Source of the DNA: Streptomyces sp. DI166
Lineage (GTDB): Bacteria > Actinomycetota > Actinomycetes > Streptomycetales > Streptomycetaceae
Assembly (NCBI RefSeq): GCF_900091315.1
Contig: NZ_FLSP01000010.1
Coordinates: 1 to 64,000 of the forward strand
Direction of reading: 5' to 3'
DNA length: 64,000 nucleotides
The position numbers and the translations under genes were made by a program. Of the stretch, positions 40,494 to 48,768 are shown one piece after another (position 1 is the first letter of the stretch; each line of letters begins with the position of its first letter). A model generated the notes under the pieces. The model made no database searches. It was not told where the DNA came from and saw nothing but the letters and a program-made list of their open reading frames with translations.

Positions 40494-41978
40494 ATGACCT
40501 CTCCGCTCTCCCACCCCACGGCCGACGGACGCTGGACACCCCGTCTGTGGGGCACTCTGCTGGTGCTCTGCGCCGCGATGTTCCTCGACGCCCTCGACGT
40601 CTCGATGGTCGGCGTCGCCCTGCCCTCCATAGGCGCCGACCTGGACCTCTCCACCTCGACGCTGCAGTGGATCGTCAGCGGCTACATCCTCGGCTACGGC
40701 GGACTGCTGCTCCTCGGCGGACGCACCGCGGACCTGCTCGGCCGGCGTCAGGTCTTCCTGGTCGCCCTCGGCGTCTTCGCCCTCGCCTCGCTGCTCGGCG
40801 GGCTCGTCGACTCCGGCCCGCTGCTCATCGCCAGCCGCTTCATCAAGGGCCTGAGCGCGGCCTTCACCGCGCCCGCCGGACTGTCCATCATCACCACGAC
40901 ATTTCCCGAGGGCCCGCTGCGCAACCGCGCCCTCGCCATCTACACCACCTGCGCGGCCACCGGCTTCTCCATGGGCCTGGTCCTCTCCGGCCTGCTCACC
41001 GAGGCCAGTTGGCGCCTGACCATGCTGCTGCCCGCGCCGATCGCCCTGATCGCCCTGGTCGCGGGCCTGAAGCTGCTGCCGCGCAGTACCCGCGAGAAGA
41101 ACCACAACGGTTACGACATCCCCGGCGCCGTGCTCGGCACCGCCTCCATGCTGCTGCTGGTGTTCACCGTGGTGCAGGCACCGGAGGTCGGCTGGGCCTC
41201 CGCCCGCACCCTGCTGTCCTTCCTCGCCGTGGCCGTCCTGCTGACCGCGTTCGTACGGGTCGAGCGGCGCTCGGCCGGGCCCTTGATCCGGCTCGGCGTA
41301 CTGCGCTCGGGCAACCAGGTCCGCGCCCAGCTCGGCGCCCTCGCCTTCTTCGGCTCGTACGTCGGATTCCAGTTCCTGACCACCCTCTACATGCAGTCGC
41401 TGCTCGGCTGGTCCGCGCTGCACACCGCCCTCGCCTTCCTGCCCGCGGGCGCGCTGGTGGCGCTGTCCTCGACGATGGTCGGGCCGATCGTCGACCGGTT
41501 CGGCACCCAGCGGCTGATCGCGGTGGGCTTCGCGCTCATGGTCCTGGGCTACGCGCTGTTCCTGCGCGTCGACCTCGACCCGGTCTACGCGGCGGCCGTC
41601 CTGCCGTCGATGCTGCTGATCGGCGCGGCCTGCGCGCTGGTCTTCCCCTCGCTCAACATCCAGGCCACCAACGGCGTCGAGGACCACGAGCAGGGCATGG
41701 TCTCCGGACTGCTCAACACCTCGGTGCAGGTGGGCGGCGCGATCTTCCTCGCCGTGGTGACCGCCGTGGTCACCGCGGGCGCCCCGGACCGGCCCACCCC
41801 GCAGGCGGTCCTCGACAGCTACCGCCCCGGCTTCATGGTGGTGGCCGGTGTCGCCGTCGCGGGCCTGCTGATCACCCTCACGGGTCTGCGCGGAAAGCGC
41901 CGCGCCCAGCAGTCCATGGTGGTCGCCAAGTCCCCTGTGCGGGAGACGGAGCAGGACCGGGTGCCGGTCCGCGACTAG
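40494..41978 (+). CDS. DHA2 family MFS drug exporter
   Basis: A 494-residue protein with about 14 predicted helices. Signatures of the EmrB/QacA group are DALDVSMVGVALPSIGADL in helix 1, GGRTADLLGRRQVFLV after helix 2 and the helix-5 antiporter motif around FSMGLVLSGLLTEASWRL. It should export drugs by proton antiport. It is divergent from the MarR gene, appears leaderless, and ends before a very strong hairpin terminator. Confidence 0.9.
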   Translation: MTSPLSHPTADGRWTPRLWGTLLVLCAAMFLDALDVSMVGVALPSIGADLDLSTSTLQWIVSGYILGYGGLLLLGGRTADLLGRRQVFLVALGVFALASLLGGLVDSGPLLIASRFIKGLSAAFTAPAGLSIITTTFPEGPLRNRALAIYTTCAATGFSMGLVLSGLLTEASWRLTMLLPAPIALIALVAGLKLLPRSTREKNHNGYDIPGAVLGTASMLLLVFTVVQAPEVGWASARTLLSFLAVAVLLTAFVRVERRSAGPLIRLGVLRSGNQVRAQLGALAFFGSYVGFQFLTTLYMQSLLGWSALHTALAFLPAGALVALSSTMVGPIVDRFGTQRLIAVGFALMVLGYALFLRVDLDPVYAAAVLPSMLLIGAACALVFPSLNIQATNGVEDHEQGMVSGLLNTSVQVGGAIFLAVVTAVVTAGAPDRPTPQAVLDSYRPGFMVVAGVAVAGLLITLTGLRGKRRAQQSMVVAKSPVRETEQDRVPVRD

Positions 41979-41994
41979 GGGGACGTCTCCATCA

Positions 41995-42036
41995 CCGGGT
42001 GCCCGGCGGGGGTCGCTTGCCCCGCCGGGCACCCGG
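41995..42036 (+). terminator. Perfect 17-bp stem terminator
   Basis: The 17-nt arms at 41995-42011 and 42020-42036 are perfectly complementary around an 8-nt loop, 16 bp after the exporter stop. The stem is followed by CTGTTTC. It is the strongest hairpin seen in the window. Confidence 0.85.
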
Positions 42037-42052
42037 CTGTTTCACTTCCGGC

Positions 42053-42337
42053 ATGAGTCAGTACGGGGGACGCTCACACAAGGCCCAGCAGGACGCGTTC
42101 GTGGTCGAGGTGGGATACGCGCTGGTCAGCGCGGTGTTCGCGGCGGGGCTCCTGTTCGGGGCCGTGGGTGGTCCGGCGCTGCTGTTCGACCTGCCGCCGC
42201 TGGCGGCGGAGGTGCTGCTGCAGAGCGGTCTGTGGCTCGCGGTGGTGGTGTTCGCCGTGCGGGTGATCAGCGTGGTCGTACGCTTCCGGCGTACGCCTCA
42301 GCCCAGCCAGCCCGGCCGCACCAACCCCGACTCGTAG
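42053..42337 (+). CDS. DUF6332 family small membrane protein
   Basis: A 94-residue protein with two hydrophobic helices (YALVSAVFAAGLLFGAVGGPALL and SGLWLAVVVFAVRVISVVV) and a basic tail. It matches my recollection of the streptomycete DUF6332 family (starts with a hydrophilic segment ending VEVGYAL). Function unknown. ATG 42053 lacks a clear ribosome binding site. The 3' end overlaps the response-regulator gene by 40 bp in convergent orientation. Confidence 0.75.
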   Translation: MSQYGGRSHKAQQDAFVVEVGYALVSAVFAAGLLFGAVGGPALLFDLPPLAAEVLLQSGLWLAVVVFAVRVISVVVRFRRTPQPSQPGRTNPDS

Positions 42338-42963
42338 GCCAGGACCACCAGTTGGGCGCGGTCACGGGCGCCCAGCTTCACCATGGTGCGGCTGACATGG
42401 GTCTTGGCGGTGAGCGGACTGACCACCAGCCGGCGCGCGATCTCCTCGTTGGACAGCCCGATGCCCACCAGGGCCATCACCTCCCGCTCCCGCTCGGTGA
42501 GTTCGGCCAGCGCGTCGGCGCCCGAGGGCTCCTTGGAACGCGCCGCGAACTCCGCGATCAGCCGACGGGTCACACCGGGCGAGAGCAGCGCGTCACCGCC
42601 CACCACGGCCCGTACGGCACGCAGGAGTTCCTCCGGCTCGGTGTCCTTGACCAGGAACCCGGAAGCGCCGGAGCGGATGGCCTCGAAGACGTACTCGTCG
42701 AGCTCGAAGGTCGTGAGCATCACCACCTTCACATCCTTCAGCCGGTCGTCCCCGGTGATCCGCCGGGTCGCCGCCAGCCCGTCCAGCACCGGCATCCGGA
42801 TGTCCATCAGGACCACGTCCGGGGTCAGTTCGCGCACCGCGCGCAGCGCCTCCTCCCCGTCGGACGCCTCACCCGCCACCTCGATGTCGGGCTGCGCGTC
42901 CAGCAGCGCCCGGAATCCGGCCCGCACCAGTGACTGGTCGTCGGCGAGCAGTACACGGATCAC
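42298..42963 (-). CDS. NarL/FixJ family response regulator
   Basis: A 221-residue regulator. The receiver has acidic residues Asp8-Asp9, phosphoacceptor Asp54 (VVLMDIRMP) and Lys in FLVKD. The C-terminal LuxR-type helix-turn-helix is LTEREREVMALVGIGLSNEEIARRL through KTHVSRTMVKL. GTG 42963 overlaps the kinase stop (GTGA), so the pair is cotranscribed. Target genes are unknown. Confidence 0.93.
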   Translation of the reverse strand: MIRVLLADDQSLVRAGFRALLDAQPDIEVAGEASDGEEALRAVRELTPDVVLMDIRMPVLDGLAATRRITGDDRLKDVKVVMLTTFELDEYVFEAIRSGASGFLVKDTEPEELLRAVRAVVGGDALLSPGVTRRLIAEFAARSKEPSGADALAELTEREREVMALVGIGLSNEEIARRLVVSPLTAKTHVSRTMVKLGARDRAQLVVLAYESGLVRPGWLG

Positions 42964-44186
42964 CGTTCCTCCTCCTTCACGGCCTTCGTAGTGAGCGGGA
43001 GCACGGCCAGCACCCGGAAACCACCGTCGGCCCGCGGGCCCGCCTCGATCCTGCCACCCAGGGCCGCGGCCCGCTCCCGCATCCCGGCCAGGCCGTTGCC
43101 GCTCCCGCCCGCGTCCGCGCCGGTCGCCGGGCCGTCGTCGTCGATCCGCAGCCGCAGGGCGCCGCCCTCCCGATCGACGTGCACGCGCGCCTGCCGCGAT
43201 CCGGAGTGCCGTACGACATTGGTGAGCGCCTCCTGCACGATCCGGAAGGCGGCGAGGTCGGTGCCGGGCGGGAGCGGGGGCGGGGTGCCGTGTACCTCCA
43301 CGGTCAGTCCGGCCTGGGCCGCCTGCTCCACCAATTCGGGCAACCGGTCGAGTCCGGGCGCGGGCGCGCGCGGCGCGTCCCCGGGTGCCCGGAGTGTGTC
43401 GAGCACCTGGCGCACCTCGCCGAGCGCCTCCTTGCTCTGGGCCTTGATGGTGGTCAGCGCCGTACGGGCCTGCTCGGGATCGGAGTCGAGCAGGGCAAGT
43501 CCCACACCGGCCTGGACGTTGATGACGGAGATGCTGTGCGCCAGTACGTCGTGCAGTTCCCGGGCGATCCTCAGCCGCTCCTCGTCGGCCCGCCGCCGCG
43601 CCGCCTGCGCCTGCTCGGCCCGCGCCTTCTCCCACTGCTCCCTGCGGGACCGCACCAGCTCCCCCAACGCCCCCACGGCCAGCACCCAGGCGGCGACGGC
43701 GCCCTCCTGGCCCCAGGACGCGGCGCCGTCCCCGGAGGGCGGCAGCCACTGGTAGAGCCAGTGGACGATCAGCACATGCCCGGCCCACAGCGCACCCATC
43801 GCCACCCAGGCGGCGATCCGCCGGCCGAGGACGATCGCGTTGAAGCAGGCGATCGCCACGGCCACGTACACCGGCCCGTGCGGATACCCGGCGCCGGTGT
43901 ACAGCAGGACCACCGCGGCCGTCCCCAGCGCCACCGCGCCCGGGTACCGGTGCCGCCACAGCAGAAGGAGCCCGGCGGCGGCGAGGAGCAGCCGCGCCCA
44001 GACGTCGAGGCCGACCCGCTCACCGGTCTGACCCTCGGCGGCGAAGTGCGACCCGACGAACACGAAAGCGGTCACGAGCACCGTCGACGGCCACGGCCAC
44101 CGCTGCCCGTCGCGCCACCACCACGGCGGCCCGCTCCGCCACCACTGCCCCGGGCCGGCGGCCACGGACCCCTGCTGCTCCTCCAT
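42960..44186 (-). CDS. Sensor histidine kinase (HisKA_3/NarL type)
   Basis: A 408-residue kinase. About five hydrophobic segments lie between residues 33 and 178 with no large sensory domain. The dimerisation/phosphoacceptor box is ARELHDVLAHSISVINVQAGVG with His212, and the ATPase domain has EALTNVVRHS (N box) and GNGLAGMRERAAALGG (G box). ATG 44186 follows TAGCGT by 7 nt with no Shine-Dalgarno sequence, suggesting a leaderless transcript. The stimulus is unknown; it pairs with the downstream NarL-type regulator. Confidence 0.92.
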   Translation of the reverse strand: MEEQQGSVAAGPGQWWRSGPPWWWRDGQRWPWPSTVLVTAFVFVGSHFAAEGQTGERVGLDVWARLLLAAAGLLLLWRHRYPGAVALGTAAVVLLYTGAGYPHGPVYVAVAIACFNAIVLGRRIAAWVAMGALWAGHVLIVHWLYQWLPPSGDGAASWGQEGAVAAWVLAVGALGELVRSRREQWEKARAEQAQAARRRADEERLRIARELHDVLAHSISVINVQAGVGLALLDSDPEQARTALTTIKAQSKEALGEVRQVLDTLRAPGDAPRAPAPGLDRLPELVEQAAQAGLTVEVHGTPPPLPPGTDLAAFRIVQEALTNVVRHSGSRQARVHVDREGGALRLRIDDDGPATGADAGGSGNGLAGMRERAAALGGRIEAGPRADGGFRVLAVLPLTTKAVKEEER

Positions 44187-44310
44187 GCCCGCCACGCTAG
44201 ACGCCGCCACCGCCGCACGGCGTCACCCGCGCGTGGTGATCACACGTACTCCCGCCGAAGTACGCCGGTCCGTCGGCCTCCCGGCCGGGGACGGGCCTCT
44301 GGGGATGCGC

Positions 44311-45048
44311 TCAGCGCGGGGCTGCCGCTGTCGGCCCCGTCTGCGGATACACCAGCCCCACCCCGTGGGCGAGTTGGGACACCGCGTGCCGGAAGAACCG
44401 GTCGCGGTCCTCGACGACCCGGTTGAACTGGCCGAACACCTCGAAACCGATGAGGCCGTACAGCTGGGCCCAGGCCGCGATGAGGGCCGCCACCGTCTCC
44501 GGGGGGAGGTCGGGGGCGAAGTCGGCGGCCATGCGCTCGGCCTCGGGGCGCAGGTCGGCGGGGAGCGGCGGCTTGGCGACTCCGAGGCCCTGGTGGGCGT
44601 CGCGCAGGATGCCGATGAAGACCTGGCCGACGCGGGCGGCGGCCGGGATCGTGGTCTCGGGGGCTGTATAGCCGGGTACGGGTGAGCCGTGGATCAGGGC
44701 GTACTCGTGCGGATGGGTGAGCGCCCACTGCCGTACCGCCTCGCACACGGCGGTCCAGCGGTCCCGGGGCCCGGCGTCGGCGTGCTCGTCGCGCGCGGTC
44801 TCGGCGCTCTCACCGACCGCGTTGTAGGCGTCGATGATCAGCGCGGTCAGCAGGTCGTCGCGGCTCGGGAAGTAGCGGTAGAGCGCGGAGGAGACCACGC
44901 CGAGGTCGCGGGCCACGGCGCGCAGCGAGAGCTTGGCGGCGCCGTCGGCGGCGAGCTGTCTGCGCGCCTGTTCCTTGATGGCGGCGGTGACCTCGATCCG
45001 CGCCCGGGCGCGGGCTCCCTTGGGTGTGCTGCTGGCTGCGGTGCTCAT
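44311..45048 (-). CDS. TetR/AcrR family transcriptional regulator
   Basis: A 245-residue repressor. The helix-turn-helix lies at about residues 29-66 (AADGAAKLSLRAVARDLGVVSSALYRYFPSRDDLLTAL), with a TetR C-terminal domain of the WHG type. ATG 45048 follows CACACT by 6 nt without a ribosome binding site, so it may be leaderless. The gene is divergent from an F420-type oxidoreductase; the 371-bp gap between them carries several near-identical palindromes that are likely its operators. Confidence 0.9.
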   Translation of the reverse strand: MSTAASSTPKGARARARIEVTAAIKEQARRQLAADGAAKLSLRAVARDLGVVSSALYRYFPSRDDLLTALIIDAYNAVGESAETARDEHADAGPRDRWTAVCEAVRQWALTHPHEYALIHGSPVPGYTAPETTIPAAARVGQVFIGILRDAHQGLGVAKPPLPADLRPEAERMAADFAPDLPPETVAALIAAWAQLYGLIGFEVFGQFNRVVEDRDRFFRHAVSQLAHGVGLVYPQTGPTAAAPR

Positions 45049-45072
45049 AGGGAGAGTGTGCCACGAAAGCGA

Positions 45073-45211
45073 GAGCACTGCACTCAGTCGAGAGCAGTGC
45101 ACAAAAAAGAGAGCACTGCTCTTGCAATAGAGCACGTGTCTCATGCATGCTGAACGAGCGATCGTGAGCAGTGCTCACAGAAAAGAGCACTGCTCACGCG
45201 ACTGAGTGCAG
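45073..45211. promoter_or_regulatory. Array of GAGCA-N-TGCTC palindromes within a larger dyad
   Basis: Perfect 11-bp palindromes occur at 45111-45121 (GAGCACTGCTC), 45166-45176 (GAGCAGTGCTC, extended to a perfect 15-mer at 45164-45178) and 45185-45195. Degenerate copies start at 45073, 45092 and 45130. In addition CTGCACTCAGTCG (45078-45090) is repeated inverted at 45199-45211. All lie between the tetR start and the oxidoreductase gene, so this is a candidate multi-site operator. Within the gene-free stretch 45049-45419, 45212-45333 holds only AGCAC/CAGAG-rich simple sequence. Confidence 0.7.
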
Positions 45212-45333
45212 CAGCACGCAGCAGAGCAGAGCGCAGCAGCACAGAGCACCGCACCAGCACCGACCCGAGAGAGCGCCGCTCACCAAACAGAGCACCGCTC
45301 CACAGCGCACTGCCACTGCCACAGCAGCCACAG

Positions 45334-45410
45334 CCCACAGCCCACAGCCCACAGCCCACAGCCCACAGCCCACAGCCCACAGCCCACAGCCCACAGCCCA
45401 CAGCCCACAG
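45334..45410 (+). repeat. Eleven perfect tandem copies of CCCACAG
   Basis: The 7-bp unit is repeated exactly 11 times with a partial copy (CCACAG) before it. The array ends immediately at the ribosome binding site of the oxidoreductase gene (GGGAG, ATG at 45420), so it sits in the 5' leader. Such arrays change length by slippage and could alter expression. Confidence 0.95.
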
Positions 45411-45419
45411 GGAGTCCCC

Positions 45420-45890
45420 ATGACCACGTCCGCGCACGTCAAGAAGCCCGGCTGGATCACCGTCAACGTCGTCAACCGCTTCGTCGCCTGGCTGACCCGC
45501 CGCGGCGTCAGCGTCTGGGGCTCCCGCGTCCTCGCCGTCCGCGGCCGCAAGAGCGGCCAGTGGCGCACCACCCCCGTCAACCTGCTGACCTTCGAAGGGG
45601 AGCAGTACCTGCTCGCCCCGCGCGGCCACGTCCAGTGGACGCACAACATGCGCGCCGCGGGTGGCGGTGAGCTGCGCCTCGGCAAGCACGTGGACGTGTT
45701 CACCGCGACCGAGGTCGCCGACGACGACAAGGTGCCGCTGCTGCGTGCCTACCTCAAGCGCTGGAAGGCCGAGGTCGGCGTCTTCTTCGACGGAGTCGGC
45801 CCCGACTCCCCCGAGGCCGACCTGCGGCGCATCGCCCCGAACCACCCGGCGTTCCGGATCACCGTCCAGAGCCGACGAGTCGACAAGTAG
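45420..45890 (+). CDS. Nitroreductase family deazaflavin(F420)-dependent oxidoreductase
   Basis: A 156-residue split-barrel protein of the DDN/AcrR-adjacent group: VNRFVAWLTRRGVSVWGSRVLAVRGRKSGQWRTTPVN, LLAPRGHVQWTHNMRAAGGG, and a C-terminal HPAFRITV. The RGRKSG and NWRAAGGG-like motifs contact coenzyme F420 in this family. Members reduce quinones, nitro compounds or other electrophiles. ATG 45420 has GGGAG. The divergent TetR gene and its operator array suggest tight, inducible control. Confidence 0.85.
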   Translation: MTTSAHVKKPGWITVNVVNRFVAWLTRRGVSVWGSRVLAVRGRKSGQWRTTPVNLLTFEGEQYLLAPRGHVQWTHNMRAAGGGELRLGKHVDVFTATEVADDDKVPLLRAYLKRWKAEVGVFFDGVGPDSPEADLRRIAPNHPAFRITVQSRRVDK

Positions 45891-45916
45891 ACCCACCCGC
45901 CCCGGACGGCAAGACC

Positions 45917-47200
45917 TCAGGACCCGGCGCCGGCCTCGCCGACCGCACCGGCCCCGCCGGCTTCGCCGGCTTCGCCGCCCACCGCCGCGCCCGGCCGCCG
46001 GTCCATGACCATCAGCGCGCGCTGCGCCATCGGGTGGCTGCGCACCAGCTCACCCAGCGTGGTCGCCCCGCGCGTGATGTCCATGAACGCCCGCCACGCG
46101 GGCCGGAACCCAGTCAGCGCGGCGTGGAACAGCCCAGGACGCCGCTCGAAGGCCGCCAGCATCCGCTTGCCGACGCTCATCTCCACGCCGAGCCCGGCCT
46201 TGACCGCGAAGGCGTAGTTCAGGGCCTGGCGGCGGGTGTCCACGGCGTCGTGCGCCTCGGCGATCCGCACCGCCCACTCCCCCGCGAGCCGCCCGGAGCG
46301 CAGGGCGAAGGAGATGCCCTCGCGGGTCCACGGCTCCAGCAGCCCCGCCGCGTCCCCGCACACCAGCACCCGTCCGCGCGAGAGCGGTGAGTCCTCGGAC
46401 CGACAGCGCGTCAGATGCCCGGAGGAGATGCTCGGTTCGAACCCGGCGAGCCCGAGCCGACCGATGAACTCCTCCAAGTACCGCTTGGTGGCCGCGCCTT
46501 CACCGCGCGCGGAGATCACACCGACGGTGAGGGTGTCGCCCTTGGGGAAGACCCAGCCGTAACTGCCGGGAATCGGGCCCCAGTCGATGAGCACCCGCCC
46601 CTTCCAGTCCTCGGCGACGGTCTCCGGCACCGGGATCTCGGCCTCCAGACCCAGGTCCACCTGGTCCAGCTTCACGCCGACATGTGCTCCTATGCGGCTG
46701 GCGCTGCCGTCGGCGCCGACGACCGCCCGCGCGAGGAGGGTCTCGCCACCCTGGAGGACGACGGCGACCGAGCGCCGGTCCGGCACGGCCGAGCCGTGCT
46801 GCTCGACCCGCTGCACCGCGACGCCGGTGCGCAGTTCGGCGCCCGCCTTCTGGGCGTGCTCGACGAGCTGCTGATCGAACTCGGGCCGGTTGATCAGCCC
46901 GAAGAGCATCTGCTTGGAGCGCCGGGTGCGGGCGAAACGGCCGTTGTTGGAGAACGTCACCGCGTGCACCCGGTCGCGCAGCGGCAGTTCGAAGCCGGGC
47001 GGCAGGGAGTCGCGCGACGGACCGATGATGCCTCCGCCGCAGGTCTTGTAACGCGGCAGCTCGGCTTTCTCCAGCAACAGCACCCGCCGCCCCGCGACCG
47101 CTGCCGCATAAGCGGCGGAGGCCCCCGCGGGCCCCGCGCCGACCACGACGACGTCCCACACCTGCCGCACGTCGTCCGCCGAAGAGTTCTCGCTGCTCAC
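45917..47200 (-). CDS. Geranylgeranyl reductase family FAD-dependent oxidoreductase
   Basis: A 427-residue flavoprotein. The N-terminal dinucleotide-binding motif is VVVVGAGPAGASAAYAAA, with LEKAELPRYKTCGGGI (PxYKxCGGG, signature of the family) and the second FAD motif VLVCGDAAGLLEPWTREGISFALRSGR. Members reduce isoprenoid double bonds, for example in menaquinone or lipid side chains. The C-terminal tail is Gly/Ala/Glu-rich low complexity. The start is GTG 47200. It stands alone on the minus strand. Confidence 0.88.
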   Translation of the reverse strand: MSSENSSADDVRQVWDVVVVGAGPAGASAAYAAAVAGRRVLLLEKAELPRYKTCGGGIIGPSRDSLPPGFELPLRDRVHAVTFSNNGRFARTRRSKQMLFGLINRPEFDQQLVEHAQKAGAELRTGVAVQRVEQHGSAVPDRRSVAVVLQGGETLLARAVVGADGSASRIGAHVGVKLDQVDLGLEAEIPVPETVAEDWKGRVLIDWGPIPGSYGWVFPKGDTLTVGVISARGEGAATKRYLEEFIGRLGLAGFEPSISSGHLTRCRSEDSPLSRGRVLVCGDAAGLLEPWTREGISFALRSGRLAGEWAVRIAEAHDAVDTRRQALNYAFAVKAGLGVEMSVGKRMLAAFERRPGLFHAALTGFRPAWRAFMDITRGATTLGELVRSHPMAQRALMVMDRRPGAAVGGEAGEAGGAGAVGEAGAGS

Positions 47201-47393
47201 GATGGTCTACTGCTCCCGATCAAGCCGCCTGCCGCTGCTGTCTCCCGCATCCTACGGCGGCGGTCACCGCAGGCCGCTGTGGGAGGATCAAGCCCGTAGG
47301 CACCCACCGAACCCGGAGGGGCTTACGCTCGCCCGATCAGCCGTACACAGAAGTACGCACTTCTACAACGTCGCACCTACAAGGAGCGTGCCC

Positions 47394-48749
47394 ATGTCGT
47401 CGAATCCGGTCGCCGAGACCGTCGCCTCGCTGATGCCGAGGGCGAAGGAAGAGCTCACCGAACTGGTGGCCTTCAAGTCGGTGGCGGACTTCGAGCAGTT
47501 CCCGCGCAGCGAGAGCGAGGGCGCCGCGCGCTGGGTCGCGGACGCGCTGCGCGCCGAGGGATTCGAGGACGTGGCGTTCCTGGACACGCCGGACGGCACC
47601 CAGTCGGTCTACGGCTACCTGCCCGGCCCCGCGGGCGCGAAGACGGTGCTGCTGTACGCGCACTACGACGTGCAGCCCCCGCTGGACGAATCGGCGTGGC
47701 TGACTCCGCCGTTCGAGCTGACCGAGCGCGACGGCCGCTGGTACGGCCGGGGCAGCGCCGACTGCAAGGGCGGCGTGATCATGCACCTGCTGGCGCTGCG
47801 CGCGCTCAAGGCCAACGGCGGTGTCCCGGTGCATGTGAAGGTGATCGCCGAGGGCTCGGAGGAGATGGGCACCGGCGGCCTGGAGCGGTACGCCGAGGCG
47901 CACCCCGAGCTGCTGCGGGCCGACACGATCGTGGTCGGCGACGCGGGCAACTTCCGGGTCGGCCTGCCGACGGTGACCACCACGCTGCGCGGTATGACCA
48001 TGCTCCGGGTGCAGGTCGACACGCTGGAGGGCAATCTGCACTCCGGCCAGTTCGGCGGCGCCGCCCCGGACGCGCTGGCCGCGCTGATCCGCGTACTGGA
48101 CTCCCTGCGCGCCGAGGACGGCTCGACGACGGTCGACGGGCTTGAGCAGGGTGCGGCGTGGGACGGGCTCCAGTACGACGAGGAGCAGTTCTGCAAGGAC
48201 GCCAAGGTGCTGGACGGGGTGGAGCTGATCGGCTCCGGCACGGTCGCGGACCGGATCTGGTCGCGGCCGGCCGTCACGGTCCTCGGCATCGACTGCCCGC
48301 CGGTGGTGGGCGCGACCCCGTCGGTGCAGGCCGGTGCCCGTGCGCTGGTCAGCCTGCGGGTGCCGCCGGGCGTGGACGCCGCCGAGGCCACCAAGCTGCT
48401 CCAGGCCCACCTGGAGGCGCACACGCCGTGGGGTGCGCGGGTGCGCATCGAGCAGGTGGGCCAGGGCCAGGCGTTCAGCGCCGACACCACGAGCCCGGCG
48501 TACGCGGCGATGGCCCGGGCCATGGCGGTGGCCTACCCGGGCCAGGAGATGCAGTACGCCGGTCAGGGCGGCTCCATCCCGCTGTGCAACACCCTCGCCG
48601 CGCTGTACCCCGAGGCCGAGATCCTGCTGATCGGGCTGAGCGAGCCGGAGGCCCGGATCCACGCCGTGAACGAGAGCGTGTCGCCCGAGGAGCTGGAGCG
48701 GCTGTCGGTGGCGGAGGCGCTGTTCCTGCGCGAGTACGCGGCGAGCTGA
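47394..48749 (+). CDS. M20 family dipeptidase
   Basis: A 451-residue metallopeptidase of the M20F/CNDP-like group. Metal-binding residues are in LLYAHYDVQPP (His, with catalytic Asp two residues later), GRGSADCKGG (bridging Asp), EGSEEMG (catalytic Glu pair), VVGDAGNF and, near the end, a His in ARIHAVNESV. The lid domain contains TLEGNLHSGQFGG. It hydrolyses dipeptides in the cytoplasm. ATG 47394 has an excellent AAGGAG site. Confidence 0.92.
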   Translation: MSSNPVAETVASLMPRAKEELTELVAFKSVADFEQFPRSESEGAARWVADALRAEGFEDVAFLDTPDGTQSVYGYLPGPAGAKTVLLYAHYDVQPPLDESAWLTPPFELTERDGRWYGRGSADCKGGVIMHLLALRALKANGGVPVHVKVIAEGSEEMGTGGLERYAEAHPELLRADTIVVGDAGNFRVGLPTVTTTLRGMTMLRVQVDTLEGNLHSGQFGGAAPDALAALIRVLDSLRAEDGSTTVDGLEQGAAWDGLQYDEEQFCKDAKVLDGVELIGSGTVADRIWSRPAVTVLGIDCPPVVGATPSVQAGARALVSLRVPPGVDAAEATKLLQAHLEAHTPWGARVRIEQVGQGQAFSADTTSPAYAAMARAMAVAYPGQEMQYAGQGGSIPLCNTLAALYPEAEILLIGLSEPEARIHAVNESVSPEELERLSVAEALFLREYAAS

Positions 48750-48768
48750 CCGGTCGCGGGGCCGTGGA

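Noticed and set aside
42298..43959. Longer reading of the response regulator from 43959
   Set aside because: The receiver domain begins exactly at the GTG at 42963; the upstream part is a shadow of the kinase gene.
45334..45410. Repeats considered as a CRISPR array
   Set aside because: The 7-bp unit has no spacers and no cas genes are near; it is a simple tandem repeat.
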